Below, piece by piece: positions 1 to 9,528 of a stretch of DNA of 64,000 nucleotides. This DNA comes from Alcaligenaceae bacterium CGII-47. GTDB taxonomy: Bacteria > Pseudomonadota > Gammaproteobacteria > Burkholderiales > Burkholderiaceae_B. The stretch's first letter is position 1. Each line of letters starts with the position of its first letter. The notes beneath the pieces are model-generated. The model was not told where the DNA came from. It made no database searches and worked only from the letters and a program-made list of their open reading frames with translations. The translations under genes and the position numbers were made by a program. The DNA is taken from positions 312,997 to 376,996 of the forward strand of contig JAHTBO010000002.1 of NCBI GenBank assembly GCA_019166125.1, read 5' to 3'.

Positions 1-261
1 ACCCTGCGCAGCATTCGGCGCACCACATACGATCTGCAACGGGGCACCCGAACCGTCATCCACCTGACACACCCGTAACTTATCAGCATTTGGGTGCGCC
101 TTGACCTCGACGATGTGCGCGACGACCACGCCCGAGAAGGCCGGTGCGACGGTTGTTGTCTCTTCGACCTCCAGGCCCGCCATCGTCAGGCGGTGCGACA
201 AGGTCTCTGTATCGATATCCGGATTGGCGAGCGTACGCAGCCAGGATTCAGGGAATTGCAT
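1..261 (-). CDS. pheT: Phenylalanyl-tRNA synthetase beta subunit, N-terminal part (runs off window)
   Basis: The minus-strand frame beginning with ATG at 261 reads [20 protein letters not shown] and continues open to base 1. This is the N-terminal B1 / tRNA-binding (OB-fold) part of PheT; the stretch [13 protein letters not shown] is characteristic. PheT pairs with PheS as an alpha2beta2 enzyme that charges tRNA-Phe in the cytoplasm. The gene follows pheS after 32 bases, as in the usual pheST operon. Only about 87 residues are visible, so nothing can be said about the catalytic-like and editing domains. Confidence 0.93.
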   Translation of the reverse strand, partial: MQFPESWLRTLANPDIDTETLSHRLTMAGLEVEETTTVAPAFSGVVVAHIVEVKAHPNADKLRVCQVDDGSGAPLQIVCGAPNAAQG

Positions 262-293
262 GATAAGCGTTCCGTTTCAGGGAGTGGGCGGGC

Positions 294-1316
294 CTAACGG
301 TTGAACTGACGCAAAAAGCGCAGATCACCTTCAAAGAACTGGCGTAAATCATTCACGCCGTAGCGCAGCATGGCAAGGCGCTCTAGGCCAGACCCAAAGG
401 CAAAACCGATGTACCGCTCGGGATCGAGCCCAAAGTTGCGCACCACCTGTGGATGCACTTGGCCCGAGCCAGAGATCTCTAGCCAGCGGCCTTGATTGGG
501 CCCAGAGGTGAACATCATGTCAATCTCGGCAGACGGTTCGGTAAACGGGAAGAACGAAGGACGAAATCTTAAGGTCAGATCATCTGTCTCGAAAAAGGCG
601 CGTAGAAAATTGGTATATACCCCCTTTAAATCAGCAAAGGAGATGTCTTCGGCAATCCACAGGCCTTCGACCTGGTGAAACATCGGGGAGTGTGTCGCAT
701 CGCTATCGACACGATAGGTCTTGCCAGGAGCAATGACCTTGATCGGTGGCTGATGCATGCGCGCATAACGCACCTGCATCGGGCTCGTGTGCGTACGCAG
801 CACTAACGGCCGGCCACCCTCATCCTGCATATCGACGTAAAAAGTGTCCTGCATCGAACGTGCCGGATGATTTTCGGGATTGTTCAGTGCCGTGAAATTC
901 GTCCAATCATTCTCAATTTCCGGGCCATCAGCCACATCAAAACCAATTGACCGAAAGATCGCCTCTACGCGCTGCCAGGTACGAATGACGGGATGAATCC
1001 CGCCCGTACCGCGCCCACGCCCAGGCAAGCTGACATCAATTTGTTCAGCCGCCAGACGCAAGTTGAGCTCGGCCTGCGCCAAGGCTGCGCGCCGCTCGTT
1101 GAGCAGACTCTCGATTTGCTGCTTGGCCAGGTTAATCGAGGCGCCCTGGCTGCGTTTTTGCTGAGGGTCCAGCCCCGCCATGCCTTTGAGTAGCGCCGTA
1201 AGCGACCCTTGCTTACCCAGGAACCGGGCCTTTTCATTTTCCAGCGCGGCCGCATCGGATGCCTGTGCGAACCGCTCTGTAGCCTGGGCGATCAGATCTT
1301 CGAGCGTAGATGTCAT
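294..1316 (-). CDS. pheS: Phenylalanyl-tRNA synthetase alpha subunit
   Basis: 340 residues, the usual length for bacterial PheS. An N-terminal coiled-coil region (about 1-100) precedes the class II catalytic core: motif 2 region with [13 protein letters not shown], then [21 protein letters not shown], and motif 3 [17 protein letters not shown] near the C-terminus. It supplies the catalytic subunit for charging tRNA-Phe. It lies 77 bases after rplT and 32 bases before pheT, all on the minus strand, consistent with one rpmI-rplT-pheS-pheT transcript. Confidence 0.97.
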   Translation of the reverse strand: MTSTLEDLIAQATERFAQASDAAALENEKARFLGKQGSLTALLKGMAGLDPQQKRSQGASINLAKQQIESLLNERRAALAQAELNLRLAAEQIDVSLPGRGRGTGGIHPVIRTWQRVEAIFRSIGFDVADGPEIENDWTNFTALNNPENHPARSMQDTFYVDMQDEGGRPLVLRTHTSPMQVRYARMHQPPIKVIAPGKTYRVDSDATHSPMFHQVEGLWIAEDISFADLKGVYTNFLRAFFETDDLTLRFRPSFFPFTEPSAEIDMMFTSGPNQGRWLEISGSGQVHPQVVRNFGLDPERYIGFAFGSGLERLAMLRYGVNDLRQFFEGDLRFLRQFNR

Positions 1317-1393
1317 GTGTGTTCCAAATGCAAACGGAGCCCGATATGAGCCCCGTTCGCAATGATACAGAATCGAAAACGAGTCTGTGTCGA

Positions 1394-1753
1394 TCAGGCT
1401 GCCAGCGCAGTCTTGGCTTGTGCAACCACGGCTGCAAAACCTGCCTTGTCATGAACGGCCATATCAGCCAAGACCTTGCGATCCAGCTCAATGGAGGCCT
1501 TTTTAAGGCCAGCGATGAATACGCTGTAGGTCACGCCGAGTTCGCGGCAAGCCGCATTGATACGGGCGATCCACAATGCGCGGAAGGTGCGCTTTTTGTT
1601 ACGGCGGTCGCGATAGGCATACTGACCGGCACGCATGACGGCTTGTTTGGCAACACGGAAGACATTACCACGGCGACCACGGTAACCCTTGGCGGCTTTT
1701 AGGACTTTTTTGTGACGAGCGCGGGCTGTAACACCACGTTTAACACGAGACAT
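1394..1753 (-). CDS. rplT: 50S ribosomal protein L20
   Basis: 119 residues, basic, starting [19 protein letters not shown] and containing [21 protein letters not shown] and the later [21 protein letters not shown] segment, which are hallmarks of L20. L20 binds 23S rRNA early in 50S assembly and in many bacteria represses its own operon. It follows rpmI after 13 bases. Confidence 0.98.
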   Translation of the reverse strand: MSRVKRGVTARARHKKVLKAAKGYRGRRGNVFRVAKQAVMRAGQYAYRDRRNKKRTFRALWIARINAACRELGVTYSVFIAGLKKASIELDRKVLADMAVHDKAGFAAVVAQAKTALAA

Positions 1754-1766
1754 AAGGGTTCTCCAA

Positions 1767-1964
1767 TTAAGCGAAAGGCAACATCGCCCTTACGGAGGCG
1801 ACATCTGCATCGTGGACGGCGGTCGAACCACGCAACTGGCGTTTGTTCTTGGTGGTTTTCTTGGTCAGGATGTGACGCTTGAAAGCCTGGCCTCGTTTGA
1901 TCGAACCACTACCACGAACCTTAAAGCGCTTGGAGGCGCCTTTTTTGCTCTTCATTTTGGGCAT
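1767..1964 (-). CDS. rpmI: 50S ribosomal protein L35
   Basis: 65 residues, [20 protein letters not shown] at the N-terminus, the standard L35 signature. It is normally the gene directly after infC; here its upstream neighbour is ubiK, and infC lies 41 kb away. A separate promoter and a leader of about 150 bases lie upstream (see 2122-2151). Confidence 0.97.
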   Translation of the reverse strand: MPKMKSKKGASKRFKVRGSGSIKRGQAFKRHILTKKTTKNKRQLRGSTAVHDADVASVRAMLPFA

Positions 1965-2121
1965 ATTGATTACTCTGTTGACTTATCGATAACAGGTGGC
2001 CACCTACGATGCGGCAGCGCTTGTCCAACCTGGGATCGCAAACTCTACCTGGCCAAGCCGCAGCAACAAATGCGAACCTAAGCCAGCGCTGATCCCCTGT
2101 GTAAACAGGGAAAAGCCCTTG

Positions 2122-2151
2122 ATTATATGATGATTGAGTAGGTGTTGTCGA
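2122..2151 (-). promoter_or_regulatory. Probable sigma-70 promoter for rpmI-rplT-pheST
   Basis: On the minus strand a TCGACA (-35, 2146-2151) is followed after 18 bases by a perfect TATAAT (-10, 2122-2127). Transcription would begin near 2115 and give a leader of about 150 bases before the rpmI ATG at 1964. The leader starts with a short hairpin, CCCTGT with ACAGGG (2095-2110). A leader could host L20 autoregulation, but I cannot identify the L20-binding fold by eye. Confidence 0.5.
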
Positions 2152-2166
2152 ATTAAAGCGCGCTGA

Positions 2167-2418
2167 TCAATCCTGCCTATCGCCCTCCCCGGGCGCCACG
2201 GACTGCAATCGAGCTTCCAAGGCCTCAATGCGCGCAATAGCACGAGCAAGCAGATCAGCCTGCACATCAAACTCTTCGCGGGTGATCAAATCCATTTTAC
2301 TGAAGGTCTGTGCCATCAGGGCCCGGACATTGCGCTCAATATCCGCAGCAGGCGTCTTTGCCAGTAACTCGGACATATTTTTCTGGACATCATCCAGCCA
2401 TTGGTTGGGTGCGATCAT
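2167..2418 (-). CDS. ubiK: UbiK/YqiC family accessory factor (BMFP domain)
   Basis: 83 residues when started at the ATG at 2418, which has AGGAG six bases upstream; the longer frame to 2442 has no such support. The sequence has the BMFP pattern: an amphipathic N-terminal part (QWLDDVQKNMSELLAKTPAAD) followed by a C-terminal coiled coil (EEFDVQADLLARAIARIEALEARL). Characterised homologues help aerobic ubiquinone biosynthesis with UbiJ. It lies just after comM in the same direction, a pairing seen widely in proteobacteria near glnK. Confidence 0.8.
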   Translation of the reverse strand: MIAPNQWLDDVQKNMSELLAKTPAADIERNVRALMAQTFSKMDLITREEFDVQADLLARAIARIEALEARLQSVAPGEGDRQD

Positions 2419-2451
2419 GATGATCTCCTGATTCAGTTGCAAACATGCATT

Positions 2452-3106
2452 TTAACCCGGCTCATTCAAACGATATTGAATGGCTTCGGCGATATGGGTG
2501 ACCTGCAGATCATCCGCGCGCTCTAGATCAGCAATCGTGCGTGCAACCCGGAGCACGCGATGCACAGCACGCATCGACCAGGCCCAACGCATCGCCGCAC
2601 GAGCAAGCACAGCCTGAGCATCGTGCTCCAGGACGCAATATAGCGCTAGATCCCGAGGACCTAAGGCAGCATTCGGCATTCCCTGGCGTGCATACTGAAT
2701 CTCTCGGCACTGCAGAACTCGCGCGCGCACGTGCGCGGAAGATTCACCCATCGAATCGCGCAAACCCGCATTATTGATGTCCGCGGTCAAGGCAAGATAT
2801 AAATCAATCCGATCCAGCAGCGGGCCAGAGAGCCTAGCCCGATACTGATCCATTCGTTCTGGCGTGCACGCACATGGGCGTGAGGCGTGGCCTAGCCATC
2901 CACAAGGGCACGGATTCATCGCTGCTATAAGCTGAAAATCAGCAGGGAAAACAATGCTTCCAGAGGCGCGTGCAATCGATACATAGCCGGTCTCTAGCGG
3001 CTCACGCAAGGCCTCAAGTGCGCGGCGCTGAAACTCGGGGAACTCATCCAAAAATAGAACACCATGATGCGCCATACTAATTTCGCCAGGACGCGGGCGC
3101 GCCCCG
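2452..3106 (-). pseudogene. comM: comM (yifB), 3' fragment, separated by the transposon
   Basis: The frame reads GARPRPGEISMAHHGVLFLD onwards: the end of the AAA core with Walker B (FLDE), then the C-terminal Mg-chelatase-like region ending IQYRLNEPG. It has lost its start, because the transposon begins at 3107. Joining base 36040 (N-terminal part) to base 3101 restores AALVGGGARPRPGEIS without gap or frameshift, giving 507 residues, the normal ComM length. ComM is a hexameric helicase that helps branch migration during natural transformation. An ATG at 3075 could still start a fragment of 207 residues, but without Walker A it cannot be a working ATPase. Confidence 0.95.
3102..3106. repeat. 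Target-site duplication, copy next to tnsA
   Basis: CCCCG directly precedes the TGT terminus of the transposon. The identical 5 bases follow the other terminus at 36040-36044. Five-base duplications are what Tn7-type transposases leave. Confidence 0.9.
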
Positions 3107-3215
3107 TGTCATATGTAGAAAAAAATGCGACGCTTAAACTTTGACTTCCAGCGTAAGTGTGGCAATGTATTGAAAATACATGCGACAAACCTTCTACAAA
3201 TAAGCGCGACACGCC
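3107..3215. repeat. Transposon end next to tnsA with probable TnsB-binding repeats
   Basis: Starting with TGTCATATG, this 109-base non-coding segment holds three copies of a TGCGAC(A/G)-type core (3126, 3181, 3205) and a weaker TGTGGCAA at 3158. Tn7 ends carry several TnsB sites of about 22 bp; the spacing here (about 55 and 24 bases) fits separated sites. The promoter of tnsA must overlap these sites, so TnsB binding could repress the operon. Confidence 0.65.
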
Positions 3216-3917
3216 ATGAATATGACTGAAATAGCTGAGACAAAGTTCCCACCAGATCAAGTCAGAAGGATTAAACCTACGCGGCGAAGCGTTTCAGGGG
3301 TGTGTATGTTCCGAGGTGAAGTGGCCGTGGAGTACGAGTCCACGTTGGAGCGCGACTTTATCCTGCGAGAGGAGTTCTCACTGGCTGTTCTTGGCATCGT
3401 GCCGCAGCCCTGCCAGATCGAGTATCGCGCGCATTCCGGTCGCAAGCATGTCTATACCCCTGATTTCCTTATCTACTACCGGCTGGGCAGCCGGTCCTAT
3501 GAGGACTACCCAAAACCTGTGCTGATAGAGGTCAAACCAGCGGCTGAGTGGCGCAAACATTGGCGCCAGTGGCTACCAAAGTGGAAGGCCGCCTACGCAT
3601 ACGCCAAGCAGCAAGGATGGGAATTCCACATCCGCGACGAGTCACGCATACGGGATCAGGCGCTCCAAAACATTACCTTCTTGAGCCGCTACAAACGCAT
3701 GGTATTCCCGGCTGAAGAAAGCCAGGCCATCGTAGAGACGGTTGAGCAGATGGGAACGGTGACAGTGGACTATCTGCTCGCGAGGCACTTCATGGGCATT
3801 TACCGAACTGAAGGTATTGCCCATCTTTGGCATCTGCTTGCCACCCGAAAGCTTGACTGCGACATCTCGCAGTCACTTTCCAATCATACTGAGCTGTGGG
3901 TCCCCCATGACGAATGA
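3216..3917 (+). CDS. tnsA: TnsA-like transposon endonuclease
   Basis: 233 residues. TnsA makes the 5' strand cuts at the transposon ends so that TnsA+TnsB excise by cut-and-paste. The restriction-like catalytic pattern is visible: Glu in YESTLERDF (E41/E45), Asp83 in YTPDF, and Glu105-Val-Lys107 in IEVK. A winged-helix-like C-terminal region follows. It is the first gene of the transposition operon and overlaps tnsB by 11 bases. Its presence implies non-replicative transposition, in contrast to Tn5053-type elements that lack it. Confidence 0.92.
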   Translation: MNMTEIAETKFPPDQVRRIKPTRRSVSGVCMFRGEVAVEYESTLERDFILREEFSLAVLGIVPQPCQIEYRAHSGRKHVYTPDFLIYYRLGSRSYEDYPKPVLIEVKPAAEWRKHWRQWLPKWKAAYAYAKQQGWEFHIRDESRIRDQALQNITFLSRYKRMVFPAEESQAIVETVEQMGTVTVDYLLARHFMGIYRTEGIAHLWHLLATRKLDCDISQSLSNHTELWVPHDE

Positions 3918-5838
3918 CAATGCCCTGGATCATGCTAATGACGCTGACGATATCTATAAACCGTCAAGGCAGCGCATAGATATAAACGTCGGGGCTTACG
4001 TCAGAAAAGCAGACACCATATATAAGATCGTCCAAGTGCTCGACTTCAATACCGTCATTGGGGTGGCGGTAGAGTCGGGGCGTAGCGCACCACTTGCAAT
4101 TCCACATCTACGCCCTGTGGAGTGGGAGCCGCCCGAGTCCTCCCAGGATCTTTCTGAGATCGCAGACGCTGACTGGCAAGAAGCAGAGCGACGTCTAGCT
4201 GCTATTCGGCCGTTTATCGATCAACTAGTAATCGGACGTGGTGAAGTTGACGCTCAAGCCAAGACCATTGGTGTCAGCACAGCTACTCTCTACCGCTGGA
4301 TCGAACGCTACCGCGGGACAGGATCGCCTATGGGACTGATACCGCAAAAACGTGGCTGGAGATCTGGTAAGACACGGATTCCGGCGTTTGCTGAGGCCGT
4401 TGTCGAAGAAGCCATTAAAGACTTCTACCTGACTGCCCAACGTCCGTCGGCACAAAAGACAATCATCGAGGTCCAGCGCCGCTGCCAGATGCGTGGTATC
4501 GAACCACCCAGCCCAAGTACAGTACGCTCCAGAATCAACCAGATCCCGGAAAGAATGAGGCTAAGAGAACGTGGCTATCGGGAAAAGGCGAAGAATAAGT
4601 TCATGCCAACGGCGGGAAAATTTCCGAACGCTGACTTTCCACTGGCAGTAGTGCAGATTGACCACACGCCGGCAGATATCATTCTTGTGGATGATCTCCA
4701 CAGAAAACCGATTGGCCGACCATGGATCACACTGGCCGTTGACGTGCACAGCCGGATGATCGTCGGCTACTACCTATCATTCGATGCTCCGTCAGAGGCC
4801 TCAGTCGCCATGTGCGTCGCCCATGCGATGCTGCCAAAAGAAGAGTGGCTGCTGTTGCATGGGGTTGATTCTGAATGGCCTGTATGGGGTGTGCCGAAAA
4901 CTATCCACGTTGATAACGGCCCTGATTTTCGCTCCGGAACGTTCAGGCAATCATGCCTTGCTTACGGCATCAATCTCGAATTCAGGCCGGTCAAGCAGCC
5001 ACGTTATGGCGGACATATCGAACGCGCATTAGGCTCTGTGCTTACAGAGATCCACACACTTCCAGGCACCACCTTCTCGTCTATCAAGGACAAAGAGGGT
5101 TACAACCCAGAAAAGCACGCAACTATGACAAAGTCAGAGTTCGAGACGTGGCTGGTCACACTCATCTGTAAGGTCTACCACGAGCGCTTACATACCGGCA
5201 TTGGTATGTCTCCGAGGAAAAAGTGGGATATCGGTATCTTTGGCAACTCAGAAGCGCAAGGGGTTGGCTTGCCACCACGCGTTGCAGACAGACTCTCAAT
5301 ACTGCTGGATTTCCTCCCATCGTTTCACCGTACAGTTCAGACCTTCGGCGTCACAATTGACGGAATGTCCTACTACGCCGAGGCACTGCGTCCCTGGATT
5401 AATGCTGCGGAACCAGAGGACCGCAACAAAAAGCGCATATTCGTCTTCCGACGAGACCCGCGAGACATAAGCTCTATATGGTTTCGAGATCCCACATTAC
5501 ACCAATACTTCAAGATCCCATTTGCGGACCAATCGATACCATCGATGAGCATCTGGGAGTACGAGCAGGTCAAGGCGAAACTGCGCAAGGAGGGTACGGA
5601 ATCAATCAACGACGCGCAGATCCTGCGTGCAGTTACTGAGCTGCGCACACAGGTTGATGAATCCAAGGGACGCACCAAAACGGCGAGGCGCCAAGCCCAG
5701 CGACGCACCGAGCACGAAAAAGGTGTGTCCCCTGCCTCCCCTAAGAAAGCGGTTCCGCACCCACAGCCTTCTGCTCCTACAACTGTTCTGGCTGAGCTAA
5801 CCACTGAAGACATTGAAGGATTCGGAGATATCGCATGA
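3907..5838 (+). CDS. tnsB: TnsB-like DDE transposase
   Basis: 643 residues from the ATG at 3907, which overlaps the end of tnsA; the frame is open further upstream, but that part duplicates tnsA coding sequence. Order: N-terminal helix-turn-helix DNA-binding region (about 70-210), RNase H-fold core with D252 (VVQIDHTPAD), D336 (IHVDNGPDF) and E372 (GHIERALGS), then a Mu-type beta-barrel and a basic C-terminal tail that would contact TnsC. It joins the 3' ends to target DNA. It overlaps tnsC by 4 bases (ATGA). Confidence 0.95.
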   Translation: MTNDNALDHANDADDIYKPSRQRIDINVGAYVRKADTIYKIVQVLDFNTVIGVAVESGRSAPLAIPHLRPVEWEPPESSQDLSEIADADWQEAERRLAAIRPFIDQLVIGRGEVDAQAKTIGVSTATLYRWIERYRGTGSPMGLIPQKRGWRSGKTRIPAFAEAVVEEAIKDFYLTAQRPSAQKTIIEVQRRCQMRGIEPPSPSTVRSRINQIPERMRLRERGYREKAKNKFMPTAGKFPNADFPLAVVQIDHTPADIILVDDLHRKPIGRPWITLAVDVHSRMIVGYYLSFDAPSEASVAMCVAHAMLPKEEWLLLHGVDSEWPVWGVPKTIHVDNGPDFRSGTFRQSCLAYGINLEFRPVKQPRYGGHIERALGSVLTEIHTLPGTTFSSIKDKEGYNPEKHATMTKSEFETWLVTLICKVYHERLHTGIGMSPRKKWDIGIFGNSEAQGVGLPPRVADRLSILLDFLPSFHRTVQTFGVTIDGMSYYAEALRPWINAAEPEDRNKKRIFVFRRDPRDISSIWFRDPTLHQYFKIPFADQSIPSMSIWEYEQVKAKLRKEGTESINDAQILRAVTELRTQVDESKGRTKTARRQAQRRTEHEKGVSPASPKKAVPHPQPSAPTTVLAELTTEDIEGFGDIA

Positions 5839-6725
5839 GCAGCTACGAGCACATTCACCCAAGTTTCCGTGACGTCTGCATAGCTCCAGCACGGGATCGC
5901 ATCGCATTCATGAATGAACCCAGGTGGATCGGCTACTCGGCAGCCAATCAAATCCTTGAGACACTGCGCGGCCTTATGGAGAAACCTGCTCGACCGCGAA
6001 TGCCGAATCTTCTGCTAGTGGGCGAACCGAACAATGGCAAGACAACAATTGTCAGGCACTTTTTCGATCTTCACGGACAGGGTTATGTGAATGAAGACGC
6101 GGAACCCGTCAAACCTGTGGTCCTCGCCGAAGCACCGCCAAGTGCCGATGAGAAGGGTTTCTATATCTCCATACTGGAGCGCTTTTGGGCACCGTATCGC
6201 GCAACTGACCCAGTCGCCAAGTTACGCTATCAAGTTGTTCATCAGCTGCGTGCCTGCCATACGCGCGTGCTGATTATCGACGAGTTCCACTCTCTGCTGA
6301 CTGGCACTGCGATCAAACAACGAGAGGTTATGAACGCCATCAAATTTCTGTGCAACGAGCTCATGATCCCCATCGTTGGCGTCGGCACCCGGGAAGCTGT
6401 CAGGGTTCTCCACACCGATCCTCAACACGCGAGTCGGTTTGATGTAATTTCCTTACCTCTGTGGCAACTTGACCGTGATTTCCAGAGACTGCTCGCATCG
6501 TTTGAACAGGTGCTGCCTCTGCATCAGCCATCTGGGCTTTCCCAACCGGAACTAGCCTCGACGTTGTACGCCGTCTCTAACGGGAACCTCGGCGATCTGC
6601 ACCGCCTGTTAGTCGCATGCGCGACAGCAGCTATCACGTCCAAAGCCGAACACATAGACCTGGCAACAGTAAAAAGCAAAGTGTGGCTGCAACCGACGCG
6701 CGGTATCCGGGAAGTTGTGCTCTGA
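5835..6725 (+). CDS. tnsC: TnsC/TniB-like AAA+ regulator of transposition
   Basis: 296 residues, short for Tn7 TnsC (555) and close to the TniB type. Walker A GEPNNGKT is at 63-70 and Walker B VLIIDE at 145-150. The protein forms ATP-dependent filaments on target DNA and links the target selector (TniQ) to the TnsAB transposase. It is translationally coupled on both sides (ATGA with tnsB, TGATG with tniQ). Confidence 0.93.
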   Translation: MSSYEHIHPSFRDVCIAPARDRIAFMNEPRWIGYSAANQILETLRGLMEKPARPRMPNLLLVGEPNNGKTTIVRHFFDLHGQGYVNEDAEPVKPVVLAEAPPSADEKGFYISILERFWAPYRATDPVAKLRYQVVHQLRACHTRVLIIDEFHSLLTGTAIKQREVMNAIKFLCNELMIPIVGVGTREAVRVLHTDPQHASRFDVISLPLWQLDRDFQRLLASFEQVLPLHQPSGLSQPELASTLYAVSNGNLGDLHRLLVACATAAITSKAEHIDLATVKSKVWLQPTRGIREVVL

Positions 6726-7810
6726 TGCCCTGGGCCATCCACACCCCACTTCAACCAGACGAATCCATCTCTTCATGGCTTGCTCGCACAGCCCTCCTTC
6801 AGGGGTGCGACCCGCTGGCTCTGACCGGATCAGTCTGGCCAGGCCTGCGAACATGGAGTGTGGATATTGATCGAGGCATGAGTAGCGCCCATTTTCAAGC
6901 TCTTTCGCTAGCCTGTGGGATCGGTACAGCTCACTTCAAGCAGGCAGCCTTGCGCACAGATGCAGAAAGGATTGCCGGGCGTGTTTTGGCTGATATGGGA
7001 TGTTGGCCATGGATACTCACACTAGGGTCAAGGAACCGCAAACGGCACAGCGGTCAGCAGTTCTGCCCTAGTTGCCTCGCATCAGATACGCACCCATACT
7101 TTCGCAGACGGTGGCGCTTCGCATGGCAGGTGGCCTGCACACAGCACAGCTTGGGCTTGATCGATCAATGTTCCACATGTAAAGCTCCGATTACCCCTCA
7201 TCAACTCGTTGCAGAAGACCGGCAGCTGATATTTTGCAGTCACTGTCACGCTGACCTGCGCAAGATGCCAGCCATACCAGCGTCCGATAGTGCCCTGGCT
7301 TTCCAACAAACTGCTGACCAGGTAATGGGGGCTGGGGCTGGGCTATTTGGCAACAGAACCATTACGATGACGGACTGGTTCGGTACGGCGCGCTTTTACG
7401 CCAGTCTCATTAGACGGGTCGCCTGCCAAAAGGAGTCGAGGCTTGTCACCGGAATTCGATCTCTCGGAGTCAACACAAACACCAGCAACTTGCCAATAAC
7501 GGGATTGCCCCTGGAGCTATTACCCGTTGCTGATCGCACTCCAATACTGAATGCAGTGCAGCAACTGATGGTGTTGGGTTCAGAGCCGTTGCATACAGCT
7601 CTAAGTCGCAACGGGATAACAGCAGCGTCCATACACGACTCACGAAGCTTACTGCCGGGGCCATTAAAAGAGATGCTCACTACCCTTCCAAGCGGTAGGC
7701 GCACAACCATGCACCCACGCCACCCCGGGGAATCTCGTCCACGGACTGAAGCAGCCGTACGAGGCGCATGGATGCGGCTCCAGAGAAAGGTGAAGGCGAG
7801 CCTACAGTGA
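6725..7810 (+). CDS. tniQ: TniQ/TnsD-family target selector
   Basis: 361 residues from the ATG at 6725 (overlap TGATG with tnsC). The N-terminal HTPLQPDESISSWLARTALL is the TniQ signature. A zinc-binding block follows, with C114/C117, C138/H141, C149/C152 and C171/C174, then a poorly conserved C-terminal region expected to read DNA. TniQ proteins choose the attachment site; since the element sits in comM, this protein is the natural candidate for recognising a comM sequence. It is the only TniQ in the element and is shorter than Tn7 TnsD (508 residues). Confidence 0.9.
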   Translation: MPWAIHTPLQPDESISSWLARTALLQGCDPLALTGSVWPGLRTWSVDIDRGMSSAHFQALSLACGIGTAHFKQAALRTDAERIAGRVLADMGCWPWILTLGSRNRKRHSGQQFCPSCLASDTHPYFRRRWRFAWQVACTQHSLGLIDQCSTCKAPITPHQLVAEDRQLIFCSHCHADLRKMPAIPASDSALAFQQTADQVMGAGAGLFGNRTITMTDWFGTARFYASLIRRVACQKESRLVTGIRSLGVNTNTSNLPITGLPLELLPVADRTPILNAVQQLMVLGSEPLHTALSRNGITAASIHDSRSLLPGPLKEMLTTLPSGRRTTMHPRHPGESRPRTEAAVRGAWMRLQRKVKASLQ

Positions 7811-7812
7811 AC

Positions 7813-9243
7813 ATGCAATCCCAACACCGCTGCGACGAATGTGGGCGCGACGAGGTCAAGATCCATCGGGTCTACCACGGCACACGTCATTGCGCGACGT
7901 GCTATGCGCGTATCTTCAAACGGCATATATGCCCAAAATGTGGCGAGCTTGTGAGATTACCAAAGAATCGACCAGATGCAGTGTGCGGCCGCTGTGAGCT
8001 GGCGAAACCATGCGCCAGATGCGGAAAGACTGACTACTCAGTTGGAAAAGTCACGTCATACGGTCCAGTTTGTAATGCCTGTGCGCCATACTTTCGGAAA
8101 GAAAAGCCGTGTGAAGCATGCGGGCAGATGTCTAACCGTCTGACTCGTGTTGGACGACTTGAGCACGACAGCAGGCGATTATGTCCACAGTGTGCGAGGG
8201 CCGACTATGGGACATGCACTGGATGTCGGCGGCACCGACTACTGGCCAAGTCTACTGACGGAAGGCGGCTATGTCGCACATGCTTAGTGGGCGGCGAAGT
8301 CCCATGCCCTTCATGCGACAAACCAATGCCTGCTGGCCGGGGCAAGCTATGTGAGAAGTGCTATTGGGAAAATACCTGTCGCAAGCGTGTAAAAATGGAT
8401 CAGGCGGTATTTGCCACCTCGACGATGCAGGATACCTTCGGAGAATTCGGATACTGGCTAGAGGCCAAGGTGGGTCCACACAAAGCTGCCCTGACGATCC
8501 ATCGCTACTTATCGTTTTTTTTGCAAATAGAAACCGAATGGAAACATATCCCGACCTACATCGAGCTTCTTGAACACTTCACTGCAGAGGGGCTGCGCCG
8601 TGTCCGGCTACCAATGCAATGGCTTCGTGAAGCACGAGGCGTAGAGCCAGATCCCAATGTGCGTAACAACGACTCAGAACGCCGTCGAATCCAGGTGCTG
8701 ATCGATACCTTTCCAAAAAGTTCATGGGCAGCACAGGCACTCAACAGCTATCTCAACGAGCTAATGGCAAGGCATAGCACTGGCCGCACATCCCTTCGCT
8801 CTGTTCGACTGGCACTACGGCCGGCCGTTTCATTGCTGCTGGCAATGGATACACGGGAGCATAGCCTTCCAAGCCAGTCCGTGCTGGACCGCTATCTCCT
8901 TGAGGCTCCTGGTCAAAAAGCAGCTATAACCGGGTTCATCCGTTTTCTACAGGCAGCATATGGCTTAAATTTGGTCATCCGTATTGACGCTAAGAAAACG
9001 CGGGAAGCAAGACGCCATAAACTCGAACAGGAAATCATACAAATGGCAAGGCACCCTGAGGAAGGCGACGAGTTTTTGCGCCGATGGATTTCAGTCGGCT
9101 TGGAGTATTTTCATAGGGTCAAAATGAGCAAGCGGACGGTGCAGAGTGCCACGATAGCTGAGGACAATGACGGGCTTCGGGTAACAGTCAATGGCAATTC
9201 GTATTTCTTACCTCAGTGGGATACCCCCGCAGGTCGCCTCTAA
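7813..9243 (+). CDS. Transposition-module protein with twelve CxxC motifs and integrase-like C-terminal part
   Basis: 476 residues from the ATG at 7813, two bases after tniQ stops, so it belongs to the transposition operon. The first 200 residues contain twelve CxxC pairs (CDEC, CATC, CPKC, CGRC, CARC, CNAC, CEAC, CPQC, CTGC, CRTC, CPSC, CEKC), enough for about six zinc knuckles in series. The rest is helical and resembles the core-binding part of tyrosine recombinases (SYLNELMARHSTGRTSLRSV, then LDRYLLEAPGQKAAITGFIRF), but I see no catalytic RHRY set. Elements of the Tn6022 type also carry a gene of unknown role after their tniQ, so this may be the counterpart. A DNA-binding helper in target choice is inference. 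Confidence 0.7.
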   Translation: MQSQHRCDECGRDEVKIHRVYHGTRHCATCYARIFKRHICPKCGELVRLPKNRPDAVCGRCELAKPCARCGKTDYSVGKVTSYGPVCNACAPYFRKEKPCEACGQMSNRLTRVGRLEHDSRRLCPQCARADYGTCTGCRRHRLLAKSTDGRRLCRTCLVGGEVPCPSCDKPMPAGRGKLCEKCYWENTCRKRVKMDQAVFATSTMQDTFGEFGYWLEAKVGPHKAALTIHRYLSFFLQIETEWKHIPTYIELLEHFTAEGLRRVRLPMQWLREARGVEPDPNVRNNDSERRRIQVLIDTFPKSSWAAQALNSYLNELMARHSTGRTSLRSVRLALRPAVSLLLAMDTREHSLPSQSVLDRYLLEAPGQKAAITGFIRFLQAAYGLNLVIRIDAKKTREARRHKLEQEIIQMARHPEEGDEFLRRWISVGLEYFHRVKMSKRTVQSATIAEDNDGLRVTVNGNSYFLPQWDTPAGRL

Positions 9244-9405
9244 TAGCCTGTTTGTATCGATTTCAGACAACATTAGTCAAGATCTTACCTTCCGAATCAA
9301 TTTCGGTAGAATAGTGAGATTACCGGCACGATGGCACTAGCTGGTAAGCACAACGTCGGCAAAGCTGATCTGATGCGTAAAATGGCTTGGCAAAGAATGA
9401 TAAAT

Positions 9406-9445
9406 GCTAATCCGCGCCAACCGCCTAATAGTGGAGCGGATTAGC
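9406..9445. repeat. Perfect 10-bp inverted repeat between transposition module and cargo
   Basis: GCTAATCCGC (9406-9415) and GCGGATTAGC (9436-9445) flank a 20-base loop. No run of T follows, so a simple terminator is unlikely. The rest of the gap 9244-9528 shows no gene. Confidence 0.5.
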
Positions 9446-9528
9446 CGTAGAGGCTGCGAAGTAATCCGGTCAGGCTGAGGCTAGTTTGGCAGTTGTCTGA
9501 AATCCCAGAAATTAACGGAAGAGACATC

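Noticed and set aside
2095-2110. Short hairpin as a terminator for ubiK
   Set aside because: No T-run on either strand; it lies in the rpmI leader instead.
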